Shown piece after piece: positions 1 through 8,637 of a DNA stretch of 64,000 nucleotides (positions are counted from its first letter, which is position 1; each line of letters opens with the position of its first letter). A model generated the notes under the pieces. It was not told where the DNA came from. It saw only the letters and a list, made by a program, of their open reading frames with translations, and did no database searches. The stretch comes from Stenotrophomonas maltophilia. Lineage in GTDB: Bacteria; Pseudomonadota; Gammaproteobacteria; Xanthomonadales; Xanthomonadaceae. Both the position numbers and the translations under genes were made by a program. Location: assembly GCA_002387845.1 (NCBI GenBank), contig DGLB01000030.1:411-64410 (forward strand), written 5' to 3'.

Positions 1-411
1 CATCACCCAGCCGTACACCCGCCCGGTGCCGGGCAGGAACGGTTTGGCCTGGTAGTCGTAGCTGACCGAAATCTGCATGCATTGCGCGCTGGGCAGGCCG
101 CTGCACGGGGCCGGTGCGGAGACCACGATGGGGGCGGCACTGGCCGCACTGCAGTTGGGCGTCTGCCCGGCGTAGCTGAGCAGCCACTGCATCGAGCGTC
201 GTGCTGCCTCGCAGGCGGCGGTGCGGCGCTGGTCCCGCGCGGCATAGCGCAACGACGCGCGTGCGCCTTCGGCGGCGGCCAATGACAAGGTCTGCTGCAC
301 CGCCATGATCATCACCCCGGTGTAGGTCAGCATCAGCAGCGGCAGCAGGCCGAAGATCAGCATGAAGGCAAACTCGATCGTGGCCGCGCCGCGCGCGCGT
401 CTGGCGTTCAT
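1..411 (-). CDS. TadE-like pilus assembly protein (partial)
   Basis: The N-terminal 137 codons of a TadE/TadG-type pseudopilin-like protein; the 3' end lies beyond the left edge. It begins MNARRARGAATIEFAFML, which shows the short basic leader, the A-x-x-E-F motif and a single hydrophobic segment (about residues 12-40) typical of TadE. Family members are inner-membrane minor pilin-like components of the Tad (tight adherence) secretion system. The ATG overlaps the stop of the prepilin peptidase gene by four bases (ATGA), so the two are probably translationally coupled. Cysteines around residues 68, 92 and 104-114 sit in the predicted periplasmic part. Family assignment rests on the N-terminal motif and the neighbours; TadF or TadG cannot be excluded because the C-terminus is missing. 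Confidence 0.8.
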   Translation of the reverse strand, partial: MNARRARGAATIEFAFMLIFGLLPLLMLTYTGVMIMAVQQTLSLAAAEGARASLRYAARDQRRTAACEAARRSMQWLLSYAGQTPNCSAASAAPIVVSAPAPCSGLPSAQCMQISVSYDYQAKPFLPGTGRVYGWVM

Positions 412-953
412 ATGCCTGTTCCCTGCGCCGGCCACAGCACCCAGGCCAGCGTGGCGATGGCCAGGTAGGCGGCGAACGGAATGCCCACCCGGCCCTGGCG
501 CGCGTGCTGCATCTGAAGCAGCGCCGGATGCTGTTGCCACTGCTGCACGGCGCGCAGGTGCAGTTGCTGCAACGGCAACGGCAGCACGGCGCGCACGCGT
601 GGCAGCCCCACCACGCACAGCACATGGACCCCGGCCAGCGCGCTGGCCCCCAACCACACCGGCAACAGGGCGTGCAGCCCCAGCAGCAGGCCGAGCACGG
701 CGAAATACTTGACGTCCCCTGCGCCCATCCAGCCGACCACGTAGAACGGCAGCAGCGCTGCCAATCCTGCCGACGCGCCGAGCAGATGGTCGGTGACCGC
801 GGTCGGTTGCCCCGCCAGTTGCGTGCCCAGCAGCCCCAGCGCCGCGCCGCACGCGCCGGCCAGCAGCCACGTGTTGGGCACGCGTCGCGCATACAGATCG
901 CTGATCGCAATCCGCAGGCTCAACAACAACGCGAGCAGGGCAAGAAAGGACAT
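408..953 (-). CDS. Tad-type A24 prepilin peptidase (TadV/CpaA-like)
   Basis: A 181-residue polytopic membrane aspartic protease that would cleave the Flp prepilin leader. Two hallmark sites are visible: DLYARRVPN near residue 19 (first catalytic Asp) and GAGDVK near residue 76 (the GxGD motif with the second Asp). The length matches the short TadV/CpaA type, which lacks the N-terminal methylase domain of PilD. I chose the ATG at 953 because GGAGGA lies seven bases upstream; an in-frame codon at 1016 would add 21 residues with no such site. The gene lies between flp (114 bp upstream) and tadE (ATGA overlap), which supports a role in the Tad locus. A run of Gln and His residues near residues 125-150 is unusual but lies in a loop. 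Confidence 0.88.
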   Translation of the reverse strand: MSFLALLALLLSLRIAISDLYARRVPNTWLLAGACGAALGLLGTQLAGQPTAVTDHLLGASAGLAALLPFYVVGWMGAGDVKYFAVLGLLLGLHALLPVWLGASALAGVHVLCVVGLPRVRAVLPLPLQQLHLRAVQQWQQHPALLQMQHARQGRVGIPFAAYLAIATLAWVLWPAQGTGI

Positions 954-1067
954 CCGATGCTCCTCCAGAGCAGAACGGCGCGGGTGCTCCATCGCCAGGC
1001 CGAACGAATCCATCACCGCTCGCCGGGGCGAACGGTGGGGCAGGGCCGTCAGGCCTAGCGCGGGGGA

Positions 1068-1277
1068 TCAGGTGGTGGGGGTAGTGCCGCCGCCGGTGCC
1101 GCCGATGGTGTTGTCCACCAGGGTCTTCAGCTTGGAGAACAGCGAGGTGAACATCGCGCTGAGGCCATCACGGCCAGCGACCACCAGCACCCCGGCGATC
1201 ACCGCGGCCAGCAGGCCGTACTCCAGTGCGGTAACACCATCTTCTTCGGCAAGAAAACTGCGGATTGAAACGTTCAT
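1068..1277 (-). CDS. flp: Flp-type pilin subunit
   Basis: A 69-residue Flp/Fap pilin precursor. The sequence EDGVTALEYGLLAAVIAG holds the processing site (cleavage after Gly, mature N-terminus VTALEYGL) with the invariant Glu-Tyr pair, followed by one hydrophobic helix. The C-terminus is a Gly/Thr-rich tail (GGTGGGTTPTT). This is the major structural subunit of the Tad pilus, cut by the prepilin peptidase encoded next. The ATG at 1277 is preceded by GGGAGACG. As the first gene of the leftward locus it is expected to have its own strong promoter in the 622-bp gap upstream, but I could not identify one with confidence. Confidence 0.92.
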   Translation of the reverse strand: MNVSIRSFLAEEDGVTALEYGLLAAVIAGVLVVAGRDGLSAMFTSLFSKLKTLVDNTIGGTGGGTTPTT

Positions 1278-1899
1278 GACGGTCGTCTCCCTGTTCCGGT
1301 CAATCATCTGTGTTGCTGGAGTGGCCGACTCCGGTTGCACCGGACGCCACCATTGAACTGCGCCAGGCCGGAGCCCGGGCCACGCAGGTAAGGTCAACAG
1401 GGAATGAGCGTCCGGCCGCTGCGGGTGGCATACCCCTGACGGCGGCGGCGACAGAACTGTCGCGACGCGATGTGAAGTCGCTGCATTGCATCCCCCTTGT
1501 GGTCAGCCCGGGTTTCCGCCAAGAACGTGCCGGGCTGTGCTGCATTAACTCTCGAATATTTTCCTGCCTGGCAATGCACAGAAACGGCATTCCAGTGACG
1601 AACTTGAGTTTCTATCTGTGACCGCGGTGGCAAAACTACACCTCGCGTGTCTCCGATGTAAAGTCCCGGCGGTGAAGGTTTCGTATATTCATCGTGAATG
1701 CGTTGTGACGTCGAAAAATTGACGCATAAACGGCCAAAAATCAGCAGTTTGGCTTAATGGTTAATGCGGCAGTTAATGTCGTATTTGGCTTGATCTGCGC
1801 TGTCGGGATTAAGGCATACTGGCCCCGTCCGTTGGCTGGCAGGCCCGGGGCGCTGGCGGCGCAACCGGTCCGGTAAATCACAAAGGGGGCGTCACTGTC
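1278..1899. other. Intergenic region between flp and the AraC-family gene
   Basis: A 622-bp divergent gap. It must carry the promoters of flp (leftward) and of the regulator at 1900 (rightward). The right half (about 1640-1800) is visibly more AT-rich than the coding DNA and contains three close copies of GTTAATG or TTAATGG around 1757-1777. I found no convincing sigma-70 or sigma-54 site, no hairpin with a T-run and no small gene with a ribosome binding site. Confidence 0.6.
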
Positions 1900-2889
1900 A
1901 TGGTTGATGGTGCAGGGGAGGCGGCTGGAGTAAATCCGCTGAAGGCGTTCGATCTGGCTACGCTGGGTGGGGTGCTGCGCGTGTGTGATATTGAACTGGT
2001 ATTGCTGGACGCCAACGGTCCGCGCGCCAGCGTGCAGTCGCAGGTACACGACGAATCCCTGTTTCTTTCTGCCACCTGTGGTTTCCAGTTTCGCGGCCGT
2101 TTCATGCTGCCGCCGGATTGGTGCCTGCTCGGTTTCATTCATGCCACCGATCCCGAGCGCAGCTGGTGCCACGGGCTGCCGTTGAATGCGGGCATGGCGG
2201 TGACGGTATTGCCGGAAGGCATCAGCGAATTCTCATTGAGTGCGGGCACGCAGTTGAGCCTGCTGCTCACTCCCACCCGGCGCCTGCAGCGCAAGCTGGC
2301 CGAGCTGACCCTGCGCAATACGCTGCCGTCGGGCCAGGCGCTGTCGCTGTTCCTGGGCGACACCGGCGCCGGGGCCACCCGCCTGGCCCAACGCTACGCG
2401 CAGTTGCCGGCGTGGCTGGATGACCGTGCACAGGGCCTGCCGGACGATGCAGTGGAGCGGCTGCTGCACGACCACGTGCAGGCGCTGCTGGGCGCGGAAT
2501 CGCAGGAGCGCCCCAGCTGCAGCCGTGCGCGTCGAGCGCATTACCTCATCGCACAGCGCGCCGAGAACTTCATGCGCCAGAACCTGCGTCGCTACATCTA
2601 CATGCATGAGATCTGCGACGCCGCCGGGGTCAGTGAGCGCGCCTTGCGTTATGCCTTTGAAGACCTGTTTGGCACCTCGCCAAACCGCTATCTGTCCATG
2701 TTGCGCCTGTGCGCGGCGTGCCGGGGACTGTCCACGGCCGATGCCACCCGCAAATCGGTGAAGGCCGTGGCCCTGAGTTGCGGGCTGTGGGACCTGTCCC
2801 GTTTCGCCGACAATTATCGTCGGGTATTCGGTGAACTGCCGCGCGACACCCTGATGCGTGCGCCGGCCGCCCTGGGTCATCCGGCCTGA
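1900..2889 (+). CDS. AraC-family transcriptional regulator
   Basis: A 329-residue protein with an N-terminal sensory part and a C-terminal AraC/XylS DNA-binding domain (about residues 225-320). The two helix-turn-helix units are seen as YMHEICDAAGVSERALRYAF and, further on, SVKAVALSCGLWDLSRFADN followed by YRRVFGELPRDTL, the usual ending of the family. The layout, with a hydrophobic N-terminal domain and no transmembrane segment, recalls the FeaR/EutR-like group. The ATG at 1900 has GGGGG about 12 bases upstream, which is loose. It stands directly before the trimeric autotransporter gene in the same direction, and phased TGCCGG repeats start 10 bp after its stop, so it is a natural candidate to control the adhesin; that link is inference. 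Confidence 0.85.
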   Translation: MVDGAGEAAGVNPLKAFDLATLGGVLRVCDIELVLLDANGPRASVQSQVHDESLFLSATCGFQFRGRFMLPPDWCLLGFIHATDPERSWCHGLPLNAGMAVTVLPEGISEFSLSAGTQLSLLLTPTRRLQRKLAELTLRNTLPSGQALSLFLGDTGAGATRLAQRYAQLPAWLDDRAQGLPDDAVERLLHDHVQALLGAESQERPSCSRARRAHYLIAQRAENFMRQNLRRYIYMHEICDAAGVSERALRYAFEDLFGTSPNRYLSMLRLCAACRGLSTADATRKSVKAVALSCGLWDLSRFADNYRRVFGELPRDTLMRAPAALGHPA

Positions 2890-2898
2890 GTTGCACGT

Positions 2899-2981
2899 TT
2901 CCGGCAATCTGCCGGAATTGCACATCCGCCTGCCGGTTTCCTGCTCTCTCTTGCCGGAACGCACGTTCGTGCTGCCGGAAT
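2899..2981. promoter_or_regulatory. Phased TGCCGG direct repeats upstream of the adhesin
   Basis: TGCCGG occurs at 2910, 2931, 2952 and 2973, that is four times at exactly 21-bp intervals, each preceded by C or T and three of four followed by AA. The first copy is also the right arm of a perfect inverted repeat, TTCCGGCA-ATC-TGCCGGAA (2899-2917). Repeats spaced by two helical turns lie on one face of the DNA, as expected for a regulator binding direct repeats. The block lies 113-195 bp before the adhesin start and just after an AraC-family gene. The binding protein is not known. Confidence 0.55.
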
Positions 2982-3093
2982 GAAGTGCCCCTCGCTGGCG
3001 TAAGCGCCTGTAATGACTTCCACGTGCTGGCGGGCACGCAGGACGTCACACAGCGCACATACGCGCATCAAAACTCCAACGGGGGGAGTGACC

Positions 3094-6000
3094 ATGAACC
3101 GCATTTTTCGTCTGGTTTGGAACCATCGGCTCAATGCGCTGGTGGTGGTCTCGGAAATCGCCACGTCGCGTGGCAGCCTGGTCGCCGGTCCGGTCGTCGT
3201 GCATCTGAAAGTGCCGTTGAAGCTGCTGGCGCTGGGCCTGGCCTGTGCACTGGGCAGCGGCTCGGCCCTCGCGGCAGACAACCAGACCCTGGCCGACCTG
3301 CAGGCGCTGACCGACAAGTACCTGCCGGTGCAGGTTGACGCCGACGTGGCGCTGAAGACCCTGGTTTCGGCAACGTCAGCCACGCCCCCCACGTCGCCAC
3401 TGGCTGACGTTGCCGCCCATGTACAGGTGGGGCTGGGCACGCGCCCGACGTCACCTGGCGCACCCGCACCGCAGCCGGTTGCAGTGGCCGTACACGCGGG
3501 CCTGAAGGCCAGAGCCACCACGTCCCTGCCGGCGAAGGCCACGCTGCATGTGCCGGTCGAGGTAAGCCTGGCCGATGCCGTTGCGCTGGACGCCAATGTC
3601 GACGCCACGGTCGAGGCCGATGCTGCGCTGCGCGCCAGCGTGTCCGCCAACGTGGCCGGCACAGCCGACGTGCAGGCGGTGCAGGCGCAGGTGCAGGTGG
3701 CTGACCGCAACCAGAAGCTTGTCGCGGCCGATGTCAGCGTGCAGGCCAGTGCATTGCAGAGCAGCCGCGAGGGGCTGGTGGTCGGTCTGCTGGGCGGCGT
3801 GGGTGATCTGGCCACGGTGGTCGGTGGCGTGGTCCAGAACGTCGGCGGAACGCTCGGCAGCTCCGGGCTGCTGGGCGATCTTGGCAGCGGCCTGGGCAAC
3901 ACCGTCAGTGACCTCGGCGGCGTGGTGGGCGCGGTCGGCAGCGGGCTGGGCGGCGGCGTGGTCAACGCCCTGCCGCCGGGCAGCCCGAAGGCTCCGGCCG
4001 CCAGCGATCCGAACGCCGGGTTGATCATCGGCACCGGTGGGCTGACCGGCAATCTGAGCGAACTGGTCGGACCCACCGCGCAGGGGCTGCTGGGCGGCGA
4101 CGGCTACGTGCGCAACGGCAACCTGGCGGTGAGCAGCGCCAATGTGATGCAGGCCTACTCGGTGACCAATGTGCTGGGCATTCCGACCGTCAACCTCAGT
4201 CCGGTCGGCACGCTGCTGGACGGTCTGGGCGGGGCCACCACCGGTGGTAACTCGCACCTGACCCTGATCGGCGGCGTCACCTCGGACAGCTACATCTACA
4301 ACATCAACAACGGCGACCCCAACGGCCTGCTCGGGCTGATCCTGCCGGGCCAGGCCCCGGCGTGGGCCAGCAAGTGCGTGGACCTGCTGGTGGCCGACAT
4401 CGACTGCTGGGCGCTCAATCCGGCGCAGGACTACCAGGTGCTGATGGGCGACGGCGCGTATGCCAATGGCTCGCGCGAAGTGGTGATCGGCGCGAACGCG
4501 CGGCATGAACTGCCGCAGGTGGACGCCAACGTGGCATTCCCCGGCGCGGGCCTGAATGACCCGACCGACCCGACCGGCGTGCCCACCGCCGACTATGCCG
4601 CACGGATGGGGCATTCGGTGGTCGTCGGCGACAGCGCGGTCGGCACCGCCAACGGCCAGGTGCTGCTGGGCGCTGAAGCGCGCTCCACCCAGGCCAACAG
4701 CGTGGCCCTGGGCTTCCGCAGCGTGGCCGACCGCGGCGCACAGGCCGCGTACGCCGCTTTTGGCTTGACGGCGTCGCAGGTGTCGGCCGGTGAAGTGTCG
4801 GTGGGCTTTGCGGGCGGCGAGCGCCAGATCAGCAACGTGGCCGCCGGCAGCGCCGGCACCGACGCGGTCAACGTGGCGCAGCTGCAGGGAGCGATTTCGC
4901 AGATCAGCGCGGCCGCCGACATCTTCGCGGTGTCCTACGATGATGATGGCACCGGCCAGCCCAACTACGCCCGGGTCACCCTGGGCAACGGCGCGGGCCC
5001 GACCACGGTCACCAACCTGGCCGCCGGTGCGGTCAACGCGGGCAGCAGCGATGCGGTCAACGGGGCCCAGCTGTTCGCGGCGAACCAGGCGGTGTCCACC
5101 CATCTGGGCGGTGGCTCGACGGTGGACGCCAGCGGCAATGTGACCGCGCCGACCTACACCATCAATTCGGTCTCCAGCACCGGCGTGGTCACCCCCGGCA
5201 CCTACACCAACGTGGGCAGCGCGTTCGATGCGGTGAGCCTGTCGCTGGCCAACGTCGCCGAGCAGACCGACACGGTGGACCGGCTGGCAGTGAAGTACGA
5301 CGTGGACGGCAGCGGCAACGCACTCAATCGGGTCAGCCTGGTCGGCGACGGCAGTGGCAGCAGCGTGGCGATCGGCAACCTCGCCGCAGGGCAGGTGGAC
5401 GCGGCCAGCAGCGAGGCCATCAATGGCAGCCAGCTGTTCCAGACCCACAGCATCCTGGCGGCCTATCTGGGCGGCAGTACCGCCTTCGATGGCGGCAGCG
5501 GCACCTGGACGCCGCCGAGCTTTGCGATTACCTCGTTTGCACTGAACGGTGCGACCAGCACCGCGTCGTACGCCGACGTCACCGCGGCGTTCGCGGCGGT
5601 GGATGCCTCGCTCAACATGCTCAACACCCGGATCGACCTGAGCCAGCCGTCGGGGCCTGCCGCGACCAACCCGTACGTGCAGGTCAACTCCAACAAAACC
5701 GCTGCCATTGCCTCGGGCACTGACAGCATTGCCGTGGGCGGCGTGGCCAGCGCCAGCGGTGCCGGCAGCATCGCCATCGGCGACACCGCGTCGGCCACGG
5801 CGGCCAACAGCGTGGCCCTGGGAGCCGGTTCGGTGGCCGACCGCGACAATGCGGTGTCGGTGGGCAGCGCGGCCAGCACCCGCCAGATCACACACGTGGG
5901 CGACGGCACCGAAGCGACCGACGCGGTCAACCTGCGCCAGCTGCAGGCATCGCAGCAGGGCACGCTGCGTTACGACACCACCGTGCAGGGCACCACCAAC

Positions 6001-6426
6001 TACAACAGCGTTACCCTCGGCACCCCGGGCGGCGGCACCACCGTGGTGCACAACGTGGGACCGGGCAGTGCCGGCACCGATGCGGTCAATGTGGACCAGC
6101 TGCGCGCCGGCATGAGCCAGACCCTGGATGCGTCCAGGGCCTACACCGACGAGCGCATGGGTGGCTTCGACCGTGACCTGCGCCGCACCGACAACCGTGC
6201 GTCGGCTGGCGTGGCCAGTGCGATGGCCACCGCCGGTCTGCCGCAGCCGACCGAGGCCGGGCGCAGCATGCTGGCCGTGGCGGCTGGCAGCTACAACGGC
6301 GAGTCGGGCATGGCCGTGGGTCTGTCCAGCGTGTCCGAAGGCGGGCGCTGGATCTTCAAGGCAAGCGGGTCCACCAACAGCCGTGGCGAAGGCGGCGTGT
6401 CGGTGGGCGCAGGCATCCAATGGTGA
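3094..6426 (+). CDS. Trimeric autotransporter adhesin (YadA/Hia type)
   Basis: A 1110-residue type Vc secreted adhesin. It starts with an extended signal peptide region (MNRIFRLVWNHRLNALVVVS) and a hydrophobic stretch ending ALA at residue 60. Residues 60-300 are an unusual Ala/Val/Asp-rich part followed by a Gly/Leu/Val-rich segment. YadA-head type repeats with SVALG and SIAIG lie near residues 510-560 and 880-925, and five neck-like motifs of the DAVNxxQL type follow heads. The last 80 residues form the YadA membrane anchor and end in Trp, as needed for outer-membrane insertion. Two cysteines near residues 428 and 438 are rare for this class. The ATG at 3094 has GGGGGGAG just upstream; a codon at 3013 is less likely. 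An OmpA-type lipoprotein follows after 17 bp. Confidence 0.95.
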   Translation: MNRIFRLVWNHRLNALVVVSEIATSRGSLVAGPVVVHLKVPLKLLALGLACALGSGSALAADNQTLADLQALTDKYLPVQVDADVALKTLVSATSATPPTSPLADVAAHVQVGLGTRPTSPGAPAPQPVAVAVHAGLKARATTSLPAKATLHVPVEVSLADAVALDANVDATVEADAALRASVSANVAGTADVQAVQAQVQVADRNQKLVAADVSVQASALQSSREGLVVGLLGGVGDLATVVGGVVQNVGGTLGSSGLLGDLGSGLGNTVSDLGGVVGAVGSGLGGGVVNALPPGSPKAPAASDPNAGLIIGTGGLTGNLSELVGPTAQGLLGGDGYVRNGNLAVSSANVMQAYSVTNVLGIPTVNLSPVGTLLDGLGGATTGGNSHLTLIGGVTSDSYIYNINNGDPNGLLGLILPGQAPAWASKCVDLLVADIDCWALNPAQDYQVLMGDGAYANGSREVVIGANARHELPQVDANVAFPGAGLNDPTDPTGVPTADYAARMGHSVVVGDSAVGTANGQVLLGAEARSTQANSVALGFRSVADRGAQAAYAAFGLTASQVSAGEVSVGFAGGERQISNVAAGSAGTDAVNVAQLQGAISQISAAADIFAVSYDDDGTGQPNYARVTLGNGAGPTTVTNLAAGAVNAGSSDAVNGAQLFAANQAVSTHLGGGSTVDASGNVTAPTYTINSVSSTGVVTPGTYTNVGSAFDAVSLSLANVAEQTDTVDRLAVKYDVDGSGNALNRVSLVGDGSGSSVAIGNLAAGQVDAASSEAINGSQLFQTHSILAAYLGGSTAFDGGSGTWTPPSFAITSFALNGATSTASYADVTAAFAAVDASLNMLNTRIDLSQPSGPAATNPYVQVNSNKTAAIASGTDSIAVGGVASASGAGSIAIGDTASATAANSVALGAGSVADRDNAVSVGSAASTRQITHVGDGTEATDAVNLRQLQASQQGTLRYDTTVQGTTNYNSVTLGTPGGGTTVVHNVGPGSAGTDAVNVDQLRAGMSQTLDASRAYTDERMGGFDRDLRRTDNRASAGVASAMATAGLPQPTEAGRSMLAVAAGSYNGESGMAVGLSSVSEGGRWIFKASGSTNSRGEGGVSVGAGIQW

Positions 6427-6443
6427 GTCCCGGGGAGACGACC

Positions 6444-7283
6444 ATGAACAACCACACCGCACATGACACCGTGATGCTGCGCTCGTTGGGACTGGCGCTG
6501 GCGACGCTGCTGTTCAGCGCCTGCGCCACCCAGCCTTCCACGCGCAGCGCCGAACACGCCACGCCGGTTGCGTTTCCCGATCCCGGCGCATCCACCTTGA
6601 AAGGCGGCATGTTCGTCAACGTCGACAACCTGCGTCTGTTCGCGCGTGGCATGAGCAAGCGCCAGCTGTATGCACTGCTGGGCACGCCGCACTTCAACGA
6701 GGGCATGTGGGGCGTGCGGCAATGGAACTACCTGTTCAATTTCCGCAGCCAGCCCAACGGCGACTACTTTACCTGTCAGTTCCAGGTGCACTTTGACAGC
6801 AGTGGCATTGCCCAGGACAGCTACTGGAAGCCGCAATCCTGCGCCGCCATGTTGCAGGCCAACCCGGCTCCGTCCACGGCGACAGTGCCCGCCACGTTGC
6901 CGGCACAGCCGCTTGCGCTGCAGGCCGATGCATTGTTCGCCTTCGACAGCGACAGCCTCACCACACAGGGACGTCGCAGCGTCGACGCGCTGGTGCAGCG
7001 CGTGCGTGCGGCCAGCCAGGTGCAGATGATCGCCGTCACCGGGTATAGCGACCGGATTGGCGACGGCGATTACAACCTCGGTCTGTCGCAGCGCCGCGCC
7101 GAAGCAGTGCGCGCGGCGCTGGTCGCCGGCGGCGTGCCAGCGACTGCGATCGTGGCCGAAGGGCGCGGCGAAACGTCACCCGTGGTGGCGTGCACACAGC
7201 CCGCAGGCGACGCGCTGATCGCGTGTCTTGCGCCAAACCGGCGGGTAGAGATATCCGGGGTCGCGCAGCTGGCAAGAAAATAG
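6444..7283 (+). CDS. OmpA-family lipoprotein with BamE-like N-terminal domain
   Basis: A 279-residue protein with a lipoprotein signal (LLFSAC, Cys near residue 27), an SmpA/OmlA (BamE)-like domain at about residues 50-125 (MSKRQLYALLGTPHFNEGMW) and a C-terminal OmpA peptidoglycan-binding domain at about residues 155-270 (FAFDSDSLTTQG, then GYSDRIGDGDYNLGLSQRRA and NRRVEI). The ATG at 6444 has GGGGAGACG in front; the frame is also open from a codon at 6420. It lies 17 bp behind the trimeric adhesin and is surely co-transcribed. Lipoproteins with peptidoglycan-binding domains are found next to such adhesins in other proteobacteria and are thought to help their outer-membrane placement; that role is inferred here. 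Confidence 0.9.
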   Translation: MNNHTAHDTVMLRSLGLALATLLFSACATQPSTRSAEHATPVAFPDPGASTLKGGMFVNVDNLRLFARGMSKRQLYALLGTPHFNEGMWGVRQWNYLFNFRSQPNGDYFTCQFQVHFDSSGIAQDSYWKPQSCAAMLQANPAPSTATVPATLPAQPLALQADALFAFDSDSLTTQGRRSVDALVQRVRAASQVQMIAVTGYSDRIGDGDYNLGLSQRRAEAVRAALVAGGVPATAIVAEGRGETSPVVACTQPAGDALIACLAPNRRVEISGVAQLARK

Positions 7284-7615
7284 CCGGAAGTTAATCGAAA
7301 CCGGACAGTAAAGTATCTTGCAAGTCATTTTTTTCGCACGTCTTTAAAAATAAGTTAATACGGCGTAAGTAAAAATGGAAATGTGCTTTCAGATCCATCA
7401 CGTCCGCATCACGGCATAGCGACGAATGTGCGCACCGTACGGGGGGAAGTGGTTGGACCAGATACGCGCCCATGCAGGGAGTTCAGGTCGCATGGGGGCA
7501 GAGCTTGACCTGGCTCGCTGTCGGCCGCGGGATGTCTCCCCCGTCATCGCTGAGGGAGCAGCGAGCCAGGTCATCTGTTTTGGAAGCAGGTGGATCCAGC
7601 AGCAGTGCAGAACTT
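7284..7615. other. Convergent intergenic region
   Basis: A 332-bp gap between two convergent genes. The first 120 bp are distinctly AT-rich for this genome (7284-7400) and contain a T7 run at 7328-7334 behind a CTTGCAAG palindrome, possibly a weak terminator for the adhesin operon. The right half holds the long inverted repeat described separately at 7507-7572. No gene was seen. Confidence 0.5.
7507..7572. repeat. Perfect 14-bp inverted repeat, large stem-loop
   Basis: GACCTGGCTCGCTG at 7507-7520 is exactly complementary to CAGCGAGCCAGGTC at 7559-7572. Directly inside the right arm, CTCCC (7536-7540) can pair with GGGAG (7554-7558), giving a nested second stem. The total element is 66 bp and lies between the stops of two convergent genes. 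A factor-independent terminator would need a T-run, which is missing except for a short TGTTTT on the right. It could be a bidirectional transcription or mRNA-protecting structure, or a REP-like element. Confidence 0.6.
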
Positions 7616-8485
7616 CTATTCGACGCCGGTTATCTTCACCTTCAACGCAGCCGCTTCAGTATCGCAGTCGGTCGCAGGAATACCCGCGCCTCTCAGCGCA
7701 TCAATCTCGGCACGCGCCGCTTTCATGTCGGCCAGAAAATCCGCGTTGGCGTGCAGCTTCGCGACCGCACCTGCGGCCACGGCGCGCCCTTGCAGCACAT
7801 CGCTCTGCCAATGCGCGTTGCAGATAAGCCGGTTCTCGCCGAATGCACGGCCACGTGCCAGCACCGCGTCGGCCTGGTCGGGGCTCAGCTCGGTCAGGAT
7901 CAAGGCCCAGGCCCAGCTCACTGCCGTATGGCCTGAAGGAAACGAGCCATCCTTGCGCAGCGCCGCTTCATCGGCGGGCGCGCAGGTGCTCTCCTTGTAG
8001 AACACGAACGGGCGCGTGCGCTGGTAATGCTCCTTGGCGGGATAGGTAGCCAACCCGGCGTCGATCATGCTCCGCTGCAGCAGCAGGTACAGCCGCGGCG
8101 TATCGGCTTTGCTGACCGGAACACCGAGCGCGCAGGAGAAGGTGCTGGCGACCTGCGGAAACTCCAGGTTGGCGTCGCGCGTGGCCAGCGCGTAGCGTGG
8201 CGTGCCGCGCAGTTTGCGGGCCGCCGCGTGCGTGGCCTGGTCGCGGGCGAATGCAGCGCTGCCCTTGGCCGGTGGCGGCGGCAGCAGGGCCAGGCTGTCG
8301 GGCAGGGCACGGCCCAGGTAGCCGGCAGGAACGCCGGGGCGCAGTTCGGGAACCGGAGAAGGGGCCGCCGCGGTTGGCGGTACCGCGGCGGCCATTGGCT
8401 CCAAAGGACCCGTCGCGCACGCGGACAGGAGGGAACAGGCCAGCACGACGCTGAAGGGGGCCAGACGGCGGCTGGGTGTGCGCAT
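7616..8485 (-). CDS. Class A acid phosphatase-like lipoprotein (PAP2 superfamily)
   Basis: A 289-residue phosphatase of the PhoN/PhoC type. The three-part active-site signature is complete: KEHYQRTRP (K151 to R158-P159, matching KX6RP), PSGH at 183-186, and NRLICNAHWQSD (R219, H225, D229, matching RX5HX3D). The usual Ser before the last Arg is Asn here. The N-terminus has a lipobox (LLSAC, Cys23), so the enzyme is probably an outer-membrane lipoprotein facing the periplasm, where it would release phosphate from organic monoesters. Two cysteines (C118, C168) may form a disulfide. I chose the ATG at 8485 with AAGG in front. It stands alone, convergent to the adhesin operon and downstream of the histidine kinase gene on the same strand. 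Confidence 0.92.
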   Translation of the reverse strand: MRTPSRRLAPFSVVLACSLLSACATGPLEPMAAAVPPTAAAPSPVPELRPGVPAGYLGRALPDSLALLPPPPAKGSAAFARDQATHAAARKLRGTPRYALATRDANLEFPQVASTFSCALGVPVSKADTPRLYLLLQRSMIDAGLATYPAKEHYQRTRPFVFYKESTCAPADEAALRKDGSFPSGHTAVSWAWALILTELSPDQADAVLARGRAFGENRLICNAHWQSDVLQGRAVAAGAVAKLHANADFLADMKAARAEIDALRGAGIPATDCDTEAAALKVKITGVE

Positions 8486-8637
8486 GGTGGCCTTCCATGG
8501 ACAGGGGTCGACCGACCCCGCACCCATACACCCGGTAAGGGAGGGCCCCGGTGTACGGGTGCGGAGTGGCTGATGCCACTGTCCAAGCTGCGGCTGCGGC
8601 CGACAACCGGCGTTCTACTGGAATCGTCTCAGTAAAA

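Noticed and set aside
1331..1360. Sigma-54 promoter upstream of flp
   Set aside because: TGGC and TGCA are present, but the GG and GC elements are eight, not ten, bases apart.
3013..3093. Upstream start for the trimeric adhesin
   Set aside because: The extended signal peptide begins at 3094 behind a strong GGGGGGAG; upstream residues do not fit.
3451..6462. Open frame of about 1000 codons antisense to the trimeric adhesin
   Set aside because: It mirrors the codon pattern of the real gene in high-GC DNA, is His/Arg/Ala-rich without domains and has no ribosome binding site.
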